Shown one piece after another: positions 36,131 to 48,671 of a stretch of DNA of 64,000 nt. Position 1 is the first letter of the stretch, and each line of letters opens with the position of its first letter. Under the pieces are notes generated by a model. It was not told the origin of the DNA. It saw nothing but the letters and a program-made list of their open reading frames with translations, and made no database searches. A program made the translations under genes and the position numbers. This DNA comes from Ricinus communis (taxonomy: Eukaryota > Streptophyta > Magnoliopsida > Malpighiales > Euphorbiaceae). Where the stretch lies: the NCBI RefSeq assembly GCF_019578655.1, contig NC_063265.1:2080501-2144500 (forward strand), written 5' to 3'.

Positions 36131-38520
36131 AAAGATCTTAGTATAATTTAAATTGTAGTAGAAAGTAAAAATGTATTTAATAAGTATTTTCTAGGATATG
36201 AAATAAATTTTAATTGTAAAATAAGTCAATTATTTTATTAAAATATATTAAAATTAATATTAAAATTATTGATTTAATTTTATTATTTACACCAAATTTA
36301 GCATCGGCCTAAGCCTAGTAATTGGTCAGGTTCATTGAGAAAGCTCATTTAGTTTGTATTCAAATCTTAAAGTCTATAGAGTTTTTACTCATTATCGGAT
36401 TTTTGGCCCATCAGTAAATCATCGATCTATTGACCAGGAGTTACTTAAGAATCCATCTGATAAATGAGAATGCAAGGAGGTGGAAAAATAATTATAGAGT
36501 CTTCTGAAAGCTTGCAGCATGTCTTGTGAAAATGGAAAAGAAAGAATATAGGTGGAAAACAAAGATGAAATATGAAAGTTAAGCACATCCAGAAAAGAAG
36601 AAGTATGTTTTTGTAATGTGAAAAGAAAGTTGAGAAAAGGAAGTAGAGCATGGAAATTACATCCTTATATACATGTACAAAATTTGGCAGTCATTAGTAA
36701 GTACATACTCACAAGGTGTTGAGTTAATTGAGGATCAAGCCAAAGAGCAGAGATGTGTACAATGTATTATTCAAACCATGGATGTCTTCAATAAACAATG
36801 ACCCCCTAGTCAGCAAACCCCACCCAACCAATCAAACACAAAATCAAAACAAATCCAGAGTTATTCTTAAGTAGAATATCAATCCTTAGCCTTTAATTCT
36901 CCATTATCTTCAAGTTTTCAATATTCTCCAACCATTAATTACATTTCCTATAAGTCATTTATTTATTGAAATCAATTTCTAAAATTCTTCAATTACTTTT
37001 TTATTATTACATTTATTATGTTCAATTCCTAAGCTCATAATATACATTCATAGGTCATAAATTATGATTATTTAGTATTTAGTTTAATTTCTTAAGCTCA
37101 TTTTCATATTTTTTGGTTCATTGATTGCATATTCACATCTCATTTTTAATATTATAGCTCAACTCTTAGCTCATTAATTAGTTCTGTAGATAAATTTAGT
37201 AAAACCGTATCAATTTAGCTAAAAACCTAGAATAATCTAAGTCCTTTTCTTACTCCCACAATTTTCTAAATTAGAAATCAGAATATTGTATTCCATAGTC
37301 AAAACTACATTCATTATGTTCATTTCAAGTAATTTGTTTCTATACGCTCGATAATTGAACGCATGTATAAAGGGCCGAAAATACTAGAAAAGACTTATGT
37401 TTTAGGATAAAGAACAATTATTCAATTAGGTTGTAAATAGGAAAGAAAGGAAACACCAAGGCAACGAAGTAGTTTTGGCTCAAAATCGTTTAACCTACAG
37501 CCTATTTCATATTAAGTTAAACCAGTCTTATTTTAAACAAATTTACGATTCCGATTGAACTGCAGACAAGCATAATTGCATTCATAATTTATTATAATTA
37601 ATCTCTTTAATCTCTCATATTTATATTTCAAAATTTGAATTTTAAAAACATGGTTTACGAATTTAAAATATAATGAGATACAACATGTGAAATCCATGCA
37701 GAAAAAATTAAAAATTATTAAAAATGCCAAAAAAAGTAATAATGTGTTTACTGATGAAACTCTGATACCATATGGAAAGAGCAATTTTTAATGCCCATAA
37801 GTATCAGTTACACCCATATTTATATTTATCAGATAAGTTTCAAAAGCATAATATCCAGTCATACAAAATCCAATACCATATGCAATTACCCAAATTCTTT
37901 TTTATAGATGGGCAATTTAATATAAATATAACCTCTTTAAGTATAAAAAATCTCTGTGACAAAAAAGAAACAGATTTTCTTTTCCAAAATGCAAGTTTTT
38001 TCTTAGATTGATTGTCGTTTTGATATCTAATTCGCTGTTGGCGTTTTGCTTTTTTCTTTTTCTTTTTATATAGTCAATTACTTTCTACTTTTCAATATTA
38101 AAAAGAGAGAAAAGAAAGGTAATGATTTGATGAATCTACCAATTTATTGCTTTGTCCATGATGGCATCTAAAGTAAGACTAATTAAGTCTTATATACATC
38201 AGTACATCAAAGTTAACCAATACTTGATGGTTAATTCTTATTTATTTATTTTGGAGAAGTACAACAAAAATTATACTTTCACAATTATTGAAAGGAAAAA
38301 TTTTGACAACATAAAAGGTGAAAATAAATTGACAATGAAGGGACCAACGATTTCTCTTTAGGAAGGAGTTGAATCTGTCACACATGAACAAAATTTGATT
38401 AACCCGTGCAAGAAAGTTAAGAGACAGCAAAATGATTACACGTAAATCAACATTTCTAAGTACATAATATTTAGATTATTCTTGGTCTCCACTCAGAAGA
38501 AATCCCATACATATAATAAC
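36131..38520. other. Intergenic DNA, no gene recognised
   Basis: Only short low-complexity ORFs. aataaa-type motifs on the minus strand at about 38238-38253 could serve the gene at 38648-39001 as a distant poly(A) signal. Confidence 0.4.
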
Positions 38521-38647
38521 TCTTGATGAGGAGACGTCTTAGGCTGAGCCATATATGCATGATTTACCCAAGATCGAGGGACCTATAGTAGGAACACAGA
38601 AAAGGGACGGACTTATTGTAGGTATAAAGCCAAATGATATTAGCTGA

Positions 38648-39001
38648 TCAATATTGATCAGGCCACAAGAATGTCCCCATTGCAAATGCTCTCTTCTCTT
38701 CAAGGGTGCCCTTAATGCTGAGCCCATATTCTCTAAGAAGCATGTCCACCCTCCATTCTTCCATCTTCTGGTAGTCAGTCTTGGTGTATCGAGGGTAATG
38801 AAGAGGCAACTGGAACCCTCCTGAAGGGTATGTTTCCATCTTAACCTCCATCTCTGCGATGGGCTTTCCGCTTTTCATGACTCCATTAGCATGTTGTTCA
38901 TTAGGGTACCCTAAGACATGGCTACCCTGCCTGTAACTTGCCTCATTGTTCGGATACCCTAAAACATGACATGCGGAGTGAAGAAGCCATCTCAAGGCCA
39001 T
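38648..39001 (-). CDS. Small conserved plant protein (DUF7722-like)
   Basis: An intact 117-codon, apparently single-exon gene. The start is the ATG at 38999-39001, directly after a GA-rich leader. The C-terminal half is the conserved part: FQLPLHYPRYTKTDYQKMEE, then WRVDMLLREYGL and KRAFAMGTFLWPDQY at the C-terminus. From memory this YPRY...MPEW.LD.LL..YGL...FAMGAFLWP pattern is a plant-specific family of unknown function (I believe DUF7722). The N-terminal half contains two near-copies of HVLGYPN at residues 12-18 and 28-34, a 16-codon duplication. There is no signal peptide or membrane segment. A TATA box sits about 100 bp upstream of the ATG. Base composition is clearly more balanced than in the surroundings, supporting a real host gene. 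Biochemical function is unknown. Confidence 0.85.
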   Translation of the reverse strand: MALRWLLHSACHVLGYPNNEASYRQGSHVLGYPNEQHANGVMKSGKPIAEMEVKMETYPSGGFQLPLHYPRYTKTDYQKMEEWRVDMLLREYGLSIKGTLEEKRAFAMGTFLWPDQY

Positions 39002-39002
39002 C

Positions 39003-39025
39003 TCTTTCTCTCTCTCTCTCTCTTT
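39003..39025 (-). repeat. GA/CT microsatellite in the 5' leader
   Basis: A (CT)n run on the plus strand, (GA)n in the transcript, immediately upstream of the start codon. Such CT/GA leaders are common in plant promoters; length changes here would alter the leader. Confidence 0.85.
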
Positions 39026-39098
39026 TTGTGTCCTAGGAAAGGAGAAAGGAATTTCAGGAACTATGAGTTTGAAGAAAAGTTAGAGAGAAATAGAGGGG

Positions 39099-39108
39099 TA
39101 TTTATAGA
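39099..39108 (-). promoter_or_regulatory. TATA box of the small host gene
   Basis: Minus-strand tctataaata. Transcription would start near 39070, giving a leader of about 70 nt. Confidence 0.75.
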
Positions 39109-39154
39109 TAGCCATGGCACATAAAAGGACAAGACCCTATACGTAATTGCACCC

Positions 39155-39158
<4 letters not shown>

Positions 39159-39191
<33 letters not shown>
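39159..39191. repeat. (AT)n microsatellite
   Basis: About 16 uninterrupted AT units, 50 bp upstream of the TATA box. Confidence 0.95.
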
Positions 39192-39193
<2 letters not shown>

Positions 39194-39395
39194 TGATGGT
39201 ATTAATAAAAATGAAGTAGGGTAAGGGGTTTCTTGTTATGTGATGCCTACTTGGAATGCAAACATAGGTCATTAGAAGGTTGTGCAGCTGTTCGTCTGTT
39301 TCCGTAAACAACAGAAGAAGCATAATTCAGTTGCGTGTAATGGTCCTTAACGTCTTTGTTCAATAATGTTGAATAACTTGGTAAACAAGTTTTAG

Positions 39396-39462
39396 TAGAC
39401 CTTAATTAATGCCAATTATGGACTGCTGTTATAACCGTGTATGAGCTATTAATTAAGGTCTA
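39396..39462. repeat. Perfect 15 bp inverted repeat with 37 bp loop
   Basis: tagaccttaattaat (39396-39410) and attaattaaggtcta (39448-39462) are exact reverse complements. It lies about 290 bp upstream of the TATA box at 39099-39108. Confidence 0.85.
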
Positions 39463-39499
39463 ATGTTTTGCTTTTTTTTTTTTTTTTTCAAGGGTAGAG

Positions 39500-40794
39500 C
39501 TATTTTCAGAGCGATTGCTTTTACCTCCCAGAGAAAAATTTATTACTACACTACGATGATAAAATTATTCCTGCTTGATGTGCTTCTCCTTTCTCAATTT
39601 TATATAAGCTAGTACGTGGGGAACTTACAGCCATCGCACTATGGATTCTCAGTTTATGTAAAATACATAAATTAATTTTTTATTTTTTAATAATATACTA
39701 TGACCTCCTTAAAATTTAATTTAATTTAATATAACTTTTTATTAAAATAATCTGTTAATATAATATAAAAAGACAAATTTATTCTTAAAATGTTATCAAA
39801 TTTTATGGGATAAATTACTACCACCTCTATACTATATTAAAATTACTATGACCCTTTTATCATATTGAAATTACTATATATCAAATTTATAAAATTTAAA
39901 ATAATAATTTACGAAAATTATATTTCATATTTAAAATAATTTAATTATATATTATAAACAACTATATTTAATACTATTATATTTAATACTATTTATAAAA
40001 CTTAAAAGCATGTTGATTATATTTTTACCATTAAAGTTTACTTCACTAATAATATATATTTATAAAATTAAAGAAAGCTAATATTGTATATAGATACAAT
40101 TTATAAAAAAAGATTTGTGACTTTATTGATTATCTTGTAATTAATTTATTAAATTTAATAACTTAATAAATCACAAAAAATTTATAAATAAATCATTTAA
40201 TTTGATTTTGAAAATACAAACTTATCATATTTATCTTGTTTTTAATAATTTAAAATTAATTATCAAATGTTTATTATCATAATTTGTTTTATTGAAGTTC
40301 TTATTATAGTTATTTATAATAACTATAAGTTTTTATTATAGTTTGTTTTGCTATGTTAATACATTTCACCAATTGATAAAAGTGAAAATAATTAATTTCA
40401 GTTTTAATATTTAAGGATCTATTAGTGTATTATATCAATAACCGAGGCGAAAATAATAATATATTTTGAGAGCAATTTTAGAATTTTTAAAATTATTATG
40501 CTTTGAGTAATAAATATTCTCCGAAAGGAAGGTGAAAAAGTATATTAAACTTAAACTTTAAGGATGTCATAATATATTATTGAAAAATAGAGTCGACTAA
40601 TGTATTTCACATAACCTCAAAGGATCGTAGTAATTTACTCTTAATCTTTTTGGCATTTCATCGTTTCTCGAATTAACCAAAATAGATAGTGAGAAACATT
40701 TTTAAAGTAAGATATATGTTTCATATATGTTGAAATTATCTTATTCCAACTAAATATTTAATATATATATTTGCTAAATTCTAGTAAATAATAT
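39500..40794. other. Intergenic DNA upstream of the small host gene
   Basis: AT-rich, with no gene recognised. A T-run lies at 39472-39488 just before it. Confidence 0.4.
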
Positions 40795-41500
40795 GGGTTA
40801 AATATTATTTACTCCTTAAAGTTTGGTCTAATATATGAGCCGGTCTCTACATATTTTTTATTACATCAAAACTCCCTTGAGTTTTAATAAAACTAACTAT
40901 TATCTCATTTCATATTAGTCAAATGACTAATCCGGTAAATTAAGATTATACTTTGGTCATTGAACTTATTATCAAGTATCAAACTCGTTCAAAATTAATT
41001 ATCAAATTAAAGTAAAATTCTAATTTTAACATAAGTTAATTTTAATATCTAATTGAAATAATAAATTTAATATTCTTTTTTTCTCTAATTTTTTTATTTT
41101 TAATATAATTTAATTCAAACAAATTTAAATATTTTAAAACTAGAGTTAAATACTATTTACTCGTTGTTTCATCTAATGTATGAGCCGGTCCCTGCAATTT
41201 CTTTTTTTATATTAGAACCCCCCTTGAGTTTTTAATGAAGCTAACTACTATCTCCTTCTATGTTAGTCAAAGAATTAAACTAGTAATTTAAAATTATAAT
41301 TTAATTTTTGAACTTATTATCAGGTATCAAACTCGTTTAAAATTAAGTTTATTATCAAATTAAAGTAAAATCTTATTTTTAACACAAGTTAGTTTTATGT
41401 TTAACTAAAATAATAAATTTAATATTCTTTTTCTTGCTCACTTTTTAGTTTTAATACAATTTCATTCAAGTAGATTTAAATATTTTAAAACTTTTTATAT
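40795..41500. repeat. Two-copy tandem repeat, about 350 bp unit
   Basis: Unit 1 (about 40795-41141) and unit 2 (about 41144-41500) are direct copies. Shared landmarks in order are atgagccggtc, cccttgagttttta, ctaactactatct, atgttagtcaaa, ttatcaggtatcaaactcg and aataataaatttaatattct. Both units end with a taaatattttaaaact-type segment. By eye they match at roughly 80 % or more. No coding sequence. Confidence 0.85.
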
Positions 41501-42128
41501 TTATAATAATATTATTAAATTACTATATGATTTAACTTTAGTTATTGATATAAAATAAGTATTTCTAGTTAAAAGATATCATTCTATTATTATTTTTATT
41601 ATATATTATAATTAAACTATATAAAAGGTAGAAATTAAATTAAACAATTATGTCTTAATTTAGTAAAATAATCTAAACACCAAGTTGACAAGTTCACTAT
41701 CAATAAAGAAAATCATGATAATCTTGTATGTTAAAAATTAGAGCTTAACAACTCAAAACGTTGTTGTTTGACTGTTATATCAATCTCATCGGATCGATTA
41801 CTTCTTAAATCGTGATTTAACGCTCAAATGACGAAACTAGAAGTTGTGAAGCTCTAAACTCACATTATCAGACACGAGCAATGTAATAATGATGGCTGAT
41901 CGAAATGAAAATGACTAAATCCTTGCAGATCATGACTTTATAATGGTAAGATAACTTTTTTTACCATGATTTATAACCACACACCTCTCTTTATCTAAAA
42001 AAATAACACATCAATATTATAAGAAGGTGAAACCACGTGATAATTTTTTACACTTATCCTTAATATTTATTTCATGTATTTTAATATTTATATCATATAT
42101 ATGTTTATATACTATTTTAATTTTGGTA
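41501..42128. other. Intergenic DNA, nothing recognised
   Basis: No ORF or repeat was supported. Confidence 0.4.
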
Positions 42129-42625
42129 CACTGCAAAAAGATTATGTCTAGTGACGGAAATTAAGTTTTGTCATCGGTAAATGAAAATAGTGACAGAGTA
42201 GCAACATAAACTTGTTGTCGCTAAAATAGGGATCGTTATAAAACTAGCGACAATATACTCGTCCATTCGTAAAAATAATGATAGAAAAAGCCATTAGTAA
42301 AACCAAAGAAAACTGTCTCTAATAGCATAGGCAAAGTGGCGTTGTATATTGCATTAGCGACCATAGTCATTGTCACTAAATCGTTAGTAAATATATTCGT
42401 CGCTATATTGTTAGTAAATTATCATCACTATGCCGTCAGTAAAAAATAATTTTATAAGAATTATTAAATATAGAATAATTTAATATTTTTTAAAATTGAA
42501 TTATATTAAGATAATTATATTAAAATAATTTTAATTAATTAAATATCCCTCATAAAATCCGTCACTATTTTATTTTTAAATTTTCTTATCGTCACTATTC
42601 CATCGATAAATATAGAATTTATTTT
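42129..42625 (+). mobile_element. CACTA (En/Spm-like) transposon terminus
   Basis: The segment begins cactgcaaaaagattatg, close to the CACTACAAGAAA-type ends of plant CACTA elements. It is followed by about 500 bp densely packed with short direct and inverted variants of agtgacgg, agcgaca, gtcgct and gttagtaaa. Such subterminal arrays bind the transposase. No transposase gene and no second end were found, so this is a truncated or solo end. Confidence 0.7.
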
Positions 42626-44300
42626 TTTTAATTTTTTATAATTAATTAAAATATAATATTAAGAAAGTTTAGCTATAAATACTTCTCTCAATTATAGCAA
42701 TCAAATATTTTGGAGAATGAATGATGAACAAGTGCTTGAATCAACATATATGGCTTTCTTGAATCAGATCTTTAAATTCTTTAGAGTTTCTTACCTTCTG
42801 TCTCTGATGGGTAGAGAATAGAAATTACTGTATGATTTGATGTATTGGAAACCATAACCTAGGATTCTTTATACACTAACCTGATAGGATCTCATTAAGT
42901 CTATATGGGTTAGAAAACAGTATTCATCTATTTAACCCATATACTAAAATTTAGAAGTCTATGAATTCTAAATAAATGAATAACTTTAAATAAGCCCACT
43001 AATAAAACAACTATTAATATAATTGTCATTAAATATATAAACTCACATAATAAAAATTAAAAATCTAATATTTCATTCTAGTTTCTTTATCACGAGAACA
43101 ACTAGCTTGTGCCAATATTTTGCATGCTTAGGTTAGATAACAAAACTTTGTTGTGCCAATGTTTTGCATGCTTAGTCTAGATACATGTAGAACAAACTAA
43201 AACCTCGTATTTAAAGAGGTATAACATGATTCAATTATTGAACTAACTCCAAATAACCTTAAGAAATTGCCATATAATCTGTTTCAACTTGTCATAGAAG
43301 CTATTTCAAAGCCATGTAACTTAGAATAATTTATCCATGGCAATCCTAACTCATTTTAAGTTATCTACAACATGTTTGAAAGGTGTAGGTTTTTCAGAGA
43401 TCTCGAATTGTAGTGAAAAATCGAACTATAGTGAAAAATGAAATAGAAAATATTTAAAACTGAACCGAATTAAATTAAAAAATCAAACTAGTGCTGATTT
43501 CAAAAAAAAAAAATTATATATATATATATATAATGTCCTTCATCTTCAATTTCTATCTTTTTTTTTTCTTTCTTTCTACTTATTTTTCATTTTTTATAGT
43601 TCTTTTCTCCTTTAATACTTTCTCACACATCTCTTCTTTAATTTTCTTTAGTTTCTTTGCTTTTACTTTTTCTGTATCATTTTTTACCATTTTATTATCT
43701 TTATTGTTTTCTCTATCTTTTTCACTAATTATTTTCTTCATTTGTTTTTATTCTGTTTTTTTATTCTTTTAATTTATATTTCGTTTTACTTTTTATTTTC
43801 TCATTTATTTCTTTTTTATCTTTTATTTTTTTATCTTTCATATTATTATTATAAAAATTTAATTAGATGTTAAAATTTAAAAATCTCAATAATTAATTAA
43901 TAAAATAGTTAGATATTAAAATGAAAATTAAACAATAAAAGTAAATTAAAATCTATTTTAGTCTAATAAAACTATAAAACTCGTTGGCCCAAATATTGTA
44001 AATTTAATCCAAATTTACAAAACCTAATATTTATCACTATTTATATGTTATTCTACTAAAATGTTATTAAAGACAAACAAGTAATTTATTAATTTTTATT
44101 TTCATTGTATTTAATTAAAGTTTCTTTATAAACTTTTAAATTAATCGCAAATCATTTTAAATTAAAAATATATTTTATATTAAATGACAATTAAAAAAAG
44201 TACGAATCTTATTTTGTTTTCATATTGAACCATCTCCTTATTAAAGCGCTTTGAAAAAAAATTCCTAAAATTGGGTTCCATTTTGAAACAAGAAACCCGA
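42626..44300. other. Intergenic DNA with a pyrimidine-rich tract
   Basis: A (TA)n run at about 43514-43532 is followed by a C/T-only-like tract to about 43830. The 93-codon frame over it is a low-complexity by-product. A copy pair of 'ttgtgccaatgttttgcatgcttag' type occurs near 43111-43175. Confidence 0.5.
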
Positions 44301-45540
44301 AGCATGTGCACCGCTATATGCAATAGTTGAAACTCAAGATGGAAGAAGGAGGGAGGGGTGCGGGCGAATTAATTAGGAGAAACTACCTCTGACGGAGGAT
44401 GAGGATATATGTGAGACTGTCTCCAAACAGGACACACAACTCAGTGAGTTAAGCCGCCTGTCTCCTGCAGTTCTCTTCTCTACAAGCTTTCTTTCTTGAC
44501 TATTTATTGTTTGCACGGTTTCACAAGAAGGTAGGTAGGGCATTTGGATGTTTTCAAAAGACTGCTCAAAATTTAATTCAATTTCATTACTTTTTCCGGT
44601 AAAATATATTTTTAAATTTTATTTTATTTTATTAAACTCTTGTATTGAAAATATAATAGTTTTTAATTAAATTAAAAATAAAAAATACAATAAAATAAAT
44701 AAAATTTTATAAAATACATGCAAAAAAAATAAAAAATAACAATATAAAAATTTTATAAAATAAAATAAGAGTTTAGGAACTCGATAAAATAATATTAATA
44801 AATTCAAGAATTTAATAATGAATTGCCTTTTTTCATATTCTCCTCTTAATGAGATTCGTTTTACATTGAATAATTAGAAGTTCTATTAATTAGTAGATTT
44901 TTGAATTCTTAAAGTGAAATTATTAGAGCTTGCTTTCATCAACTTTATACAAAAAAGATCGACAAGAAAAATATTAAATATCTTAGGCATGATCTCTTTC
45001 AATTTGGAAATAATATTGCACCAAATTATAAACTTTTTTTATTTATTTAAGAAAATTGTAAGAAAAGATAAAAATTGAGTAAGCAAAACAACCTCAATTA
45101 TTATTGGTATAAAAAGATATCCAAATTATTTTTAAAAGTAAGAAAATAAACATATACTAATTTTAACTGCTTTCTTTTAAAAAAAGAAGACTTCCATTTG
45201 ACTTGTTTTGTATATCGTTGTGATGCTTGAGTTTAAGAACCCTAAAGATGTTAGCTCCTGCATGCCTAATCCCTAATTTCAGTCTAACATAAACCTGGCA
45301 ATTAAAGAAATGTTACAATTTCAGTTTTGCTTACATTCATTTCTTTGAATTAAGCAGTTGAATAAATGCCAACGGCCTTCAGCCATATGTTCTTTACTGC
45401 TGATACTGAGAATGTTACAGGTAACTCTGTGCAGTGTGCCTCTATACAGCTAGAATCCTTACGTCCTAATTCTAATAAAATATTAAATAATCAGATTTTA
45501 ATCTGTGGCCAGATATTTACTGTATATTTGAATTGAGTTA
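44301..45540. other. Possible transcribed segment, no coding gene recognised
   Basis: About 44330-44535 is richer in G+C than its surroundings and ends in a donor-like aag|gtaggt near 44530, resembling a plant 5' UTR exon. A second composition-balanced patch lies at 45340-45470. No protein domain is seen. It could be a non-coding exon, a lost gene's leader, or chance. Confidence 0.2.
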
Positions 45541-46130
45541 TTATAACACCCCAACTCAAACTTCCCATTGAATAGCAATATATATATATATATATAACTT
45601 TATAAACATAATTTACTACTTAGTTACAATATACATTCATACAATTTAAGTGGCATGACATACTTAATATATATAAGAAATATTTATACAGTAGTTTAAT
45701 TCACACAAGTTCCCAAAATGCCCCAATGCTTTAGATAACTCCTCTGGCCCACCTGATAATATTGACTGATGCAAAAAGAGCAATGCACAGCTAAGGCTAT
45801 TTACAACTGCACTAACCTGAAAAAAAAAAATTGCTAAGGAATGAGCTAGCGACTCAATAAACATTTAATTTACTAAACTATAGTATATTAGGCTAGAATT
45901 ACCAAATCTTTATCAATACAGAAAATTATACCAACACTTAACTAACAATCACAAAATCAACCATTTCAGTTATTCTCATAAACATATAATTTCATCTCAC
46001 GTAATGCAAATAATCTCAAACTCAACCAAGTCAAATAATTCAATTCCACATTATTTCTATCAAATTAGGATCAGATGACTCATCCTTACATTTCCTCACA
46101 TTTTTAAATTTCAGTAACCACTTGACAAGA

Positions 46131-46190
46131 CTATCCGCCCGGCTCAGTCTTGCCATCTCACATACTCGGGTAGCTATCCGCCCGGCTCAG
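46131..46190. repeat. Duplicated 17 bp GC-rich motif
   Basis: ctatccgcccggctcag occurs exactly at 46131-46147 and 46174-46190, 43 bp apart. It stands out in AT-rich DNA. Confidence 0.9.
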
Positions 46191-46236
46191 CTTTCCCGAT
46201 CACACAATATCCATACAAAAGTCATCAATCCTTAAT

Positions 46237-46312
46237 CACAATCATTTCACTTCACAACACATCACAATCAATTCACTTCACAACACATCACAATCAATTC
46301 ACTTTATAACAA
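46237..46312. repeat. 26 bp tandem repeat, three copies
   Basis: The unit is cacaatcaattcacttcaca plus acacat. The first copy has one mismatch and the third diverges at its end. Confidence 0.9.
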
Positions 46313-47943
46313 GCCAAAAACCTAACTAATATCAACTCAGTCAACCAAGAAATTATCAAGTAATCAAACAGCAGTCCTTACTCAATATACACAAAGTTTA
46401 GTCTATTAAATACTTACCAGAAGTTATAGGATAACAAAGTAATCCTATTCTTTTTCTCTTACCACTTCCTTGCCTTTGGATGAACCTATTCACATATTCA
46501 ATACAAATACAATTCAATCACAAGGCATAAATATATATATATATATTTACTATCAATAAAATATCACATTTCAACAAAATAACATATATTCTAGATATTA
46601 ATATGATGCATGAGATGAATGACAACAAATCAACATATTTGTTGATAAAGGCAGCTTGTAGGTACTGACTTAGAAATTACACCAAAACTTATGTACAATT
46701 AATAAAAATCTCATATTTTCCAGAATTACACTTTCATTTTTATAGAAACCATAGCAGAAAGAATCACCTCAAAATCATTGGTATAGAAATAGTTATGGCA
46801 TTTTCTATACAGCTGCTCAAATTTCCATCTAAACAGAACAGAAAAAAAAGTTTCCTATTAAATGACCAATCAAACAAATGAATTTTCTGATGAAACTCTC
46901 CAGATATAAAGTTAACATTCTAAAGTTTCTATAGACACTAATTTTACTCAATTTGGACTTTTCTAGCTCAAGTTGTGAAACACACAATTAGCAACAAATT
47001 TCTGAATCCTAAGCCCGATTTCTGCTTAAAACAGTTTCGGGCAGGCCATATTAAGTTCAACATATCTCACGTTATACTCAACCAAAAATTATGAAATTTT
47101 TCAGACATATACTACATATATAAATAAACAACTTTCATGTTTAACTCTCTGCTTGGTTCAGCCTCTAAATGCCTCAAAATGTCAGTACAAAAACCAGGTC
47201 ACCTGCTGAACTAAAAACAGAGCAGCAGCAAAATCGAACCTCATAAGTTCCTACTCACTCAACAATCTGCAAAACCATTTTACAGAGATATTCTTGAGAC
47301 ATATACCTACAACTTTCATGTTTGAAAATTTTCGAGATAAAGCCTCTAAGGTCACGAAATCATAAGTGAAAAATCTGCCTAGAAATTTCAGCTTCAAGAT
47401 CACAAGTAAAAGCATGTTTACTCTTGATTAAACAATTCCAAAACACATAATCATCAACAATTTCATATCATTAACCCTAATTTACAGCAAAATCAAGCAA
47501 TTAAAATTACTCACCTTTGTTTTCCTTGATTAAGAAAGCCCAAATCTTTCAAGCTTAAAAGAAGAATTTGATTTTCACTTACTAAAAGTTTTGTAGAGTT
47601 TGATTTGGAAAATCAAAGTTGAAGAAGGAAAGGAGAAAAATGAGAGAGACAAAGAAGAAAAGGAAATTGGAAAGCATACGTAGATAAGAACAAATGAAAG
47701 AGGTGGTATATTGGTGTGGAAATAGGCAAATTACAATTTAATCCTCTTTCTTTCTAACTTTTCAATTTAGTCCAAAATCATTACTTTTCAATTAAATCAA
47801 TATGTAACTAAATAATTTATTTATCTACCACATAATATAATAAAATAGATCATATATAATCATGATGCAAATGACATGTTTAATGACATGCTAATGAATA
47901 TTAATTATTAATAAAAAGAAGTAAATAAATTTGGTTGTGACAG

Positions 47944-48671
47944 TTAAATTCAGGATGGAAATAGTTTGGATGGAAAATAACAAAGTATTTTAAAGAAGAA
48001 TATTGAGGTGAGAATTTTACTATTTATATTAAATTATCATTTTACCCTTATTCTTCTATACTGCCAATTGTTCTAACTCATTTCGTTTTCAGTTAAAGCA
48101 TTTGGGTTGGCATGTGTGTTTTTTATGACAATATTTTCCTAGGAAAAATAAGTAAAAACAAAAATTTTAAATTTTATTTATTTTTCTTTTTATTTTTAAA
48201 ACATATTTATATCTCTTTTAATCATGCATTATAATGAGGTATTAATTATTCTATTAAATAAAGGATAAAATAGTAAATTTTAAGACAATTATTTTCTTTT
48301 TTCTGTCATGTTCACCTTCGCAAAGAACATAAATTTATTTCTTTTTTCTTTATCCAAACATGAGAAGGAAAATAAAAGAAAAATAAATAAAACATTTTTC
48401 TTTTTTATTTTATTTTTTAACTTTCTAGACATCGGCTTAGTGTCCGAATTGAAGTCTTATTTAAGACTCTCTTTTTTTTTTCTAAATATGGTAAATTATT
48501 TCTTAATTTATAAAAAAAATTTCTTTCTCCAAATAGACTAGCATATTAACATACTAATTATATTTAATTTTTAAACAAACAATTTAATAATATTAAGATA
48601 TGTGACTTGAAAGAAAAGAATTTCAAGGACGTTATAGTATCGATCCTAATCTTCATAAATTACTACAGTTC
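47944..48671. other. Intergenic DNA, nothing recognised
   Basis: AT-rich; only low-complexity ORFs. Confidence 0.4.

Larger units (their letters stand above)
45545..47943 (-). repeat. Unclassified 2.4 kb repeat-like unit
   Basis: The unit is bounded by ataacaccccaactc on the left and ggttgtgaca on the right; read on the minus strand it runs from TGTCACAACC to ...GGGGTGTTAT, a pattern often seen at plant LTR edges. The four bases gtta occur at both flanks, but such a short match is weak. Composition and the lack of ORFs suit a solo LTR or a non-autonomous element. Two internal small repeats are listed separately. Boundaries are tentative. Confidence 0.35.

Noticed and set aside
43491..43772. 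93-codon frame rich in Phe, Ser and Ile
   Set aside because: It lies wholly over a pyrimidine-rich low-complexity tract; the composition alone explains it.
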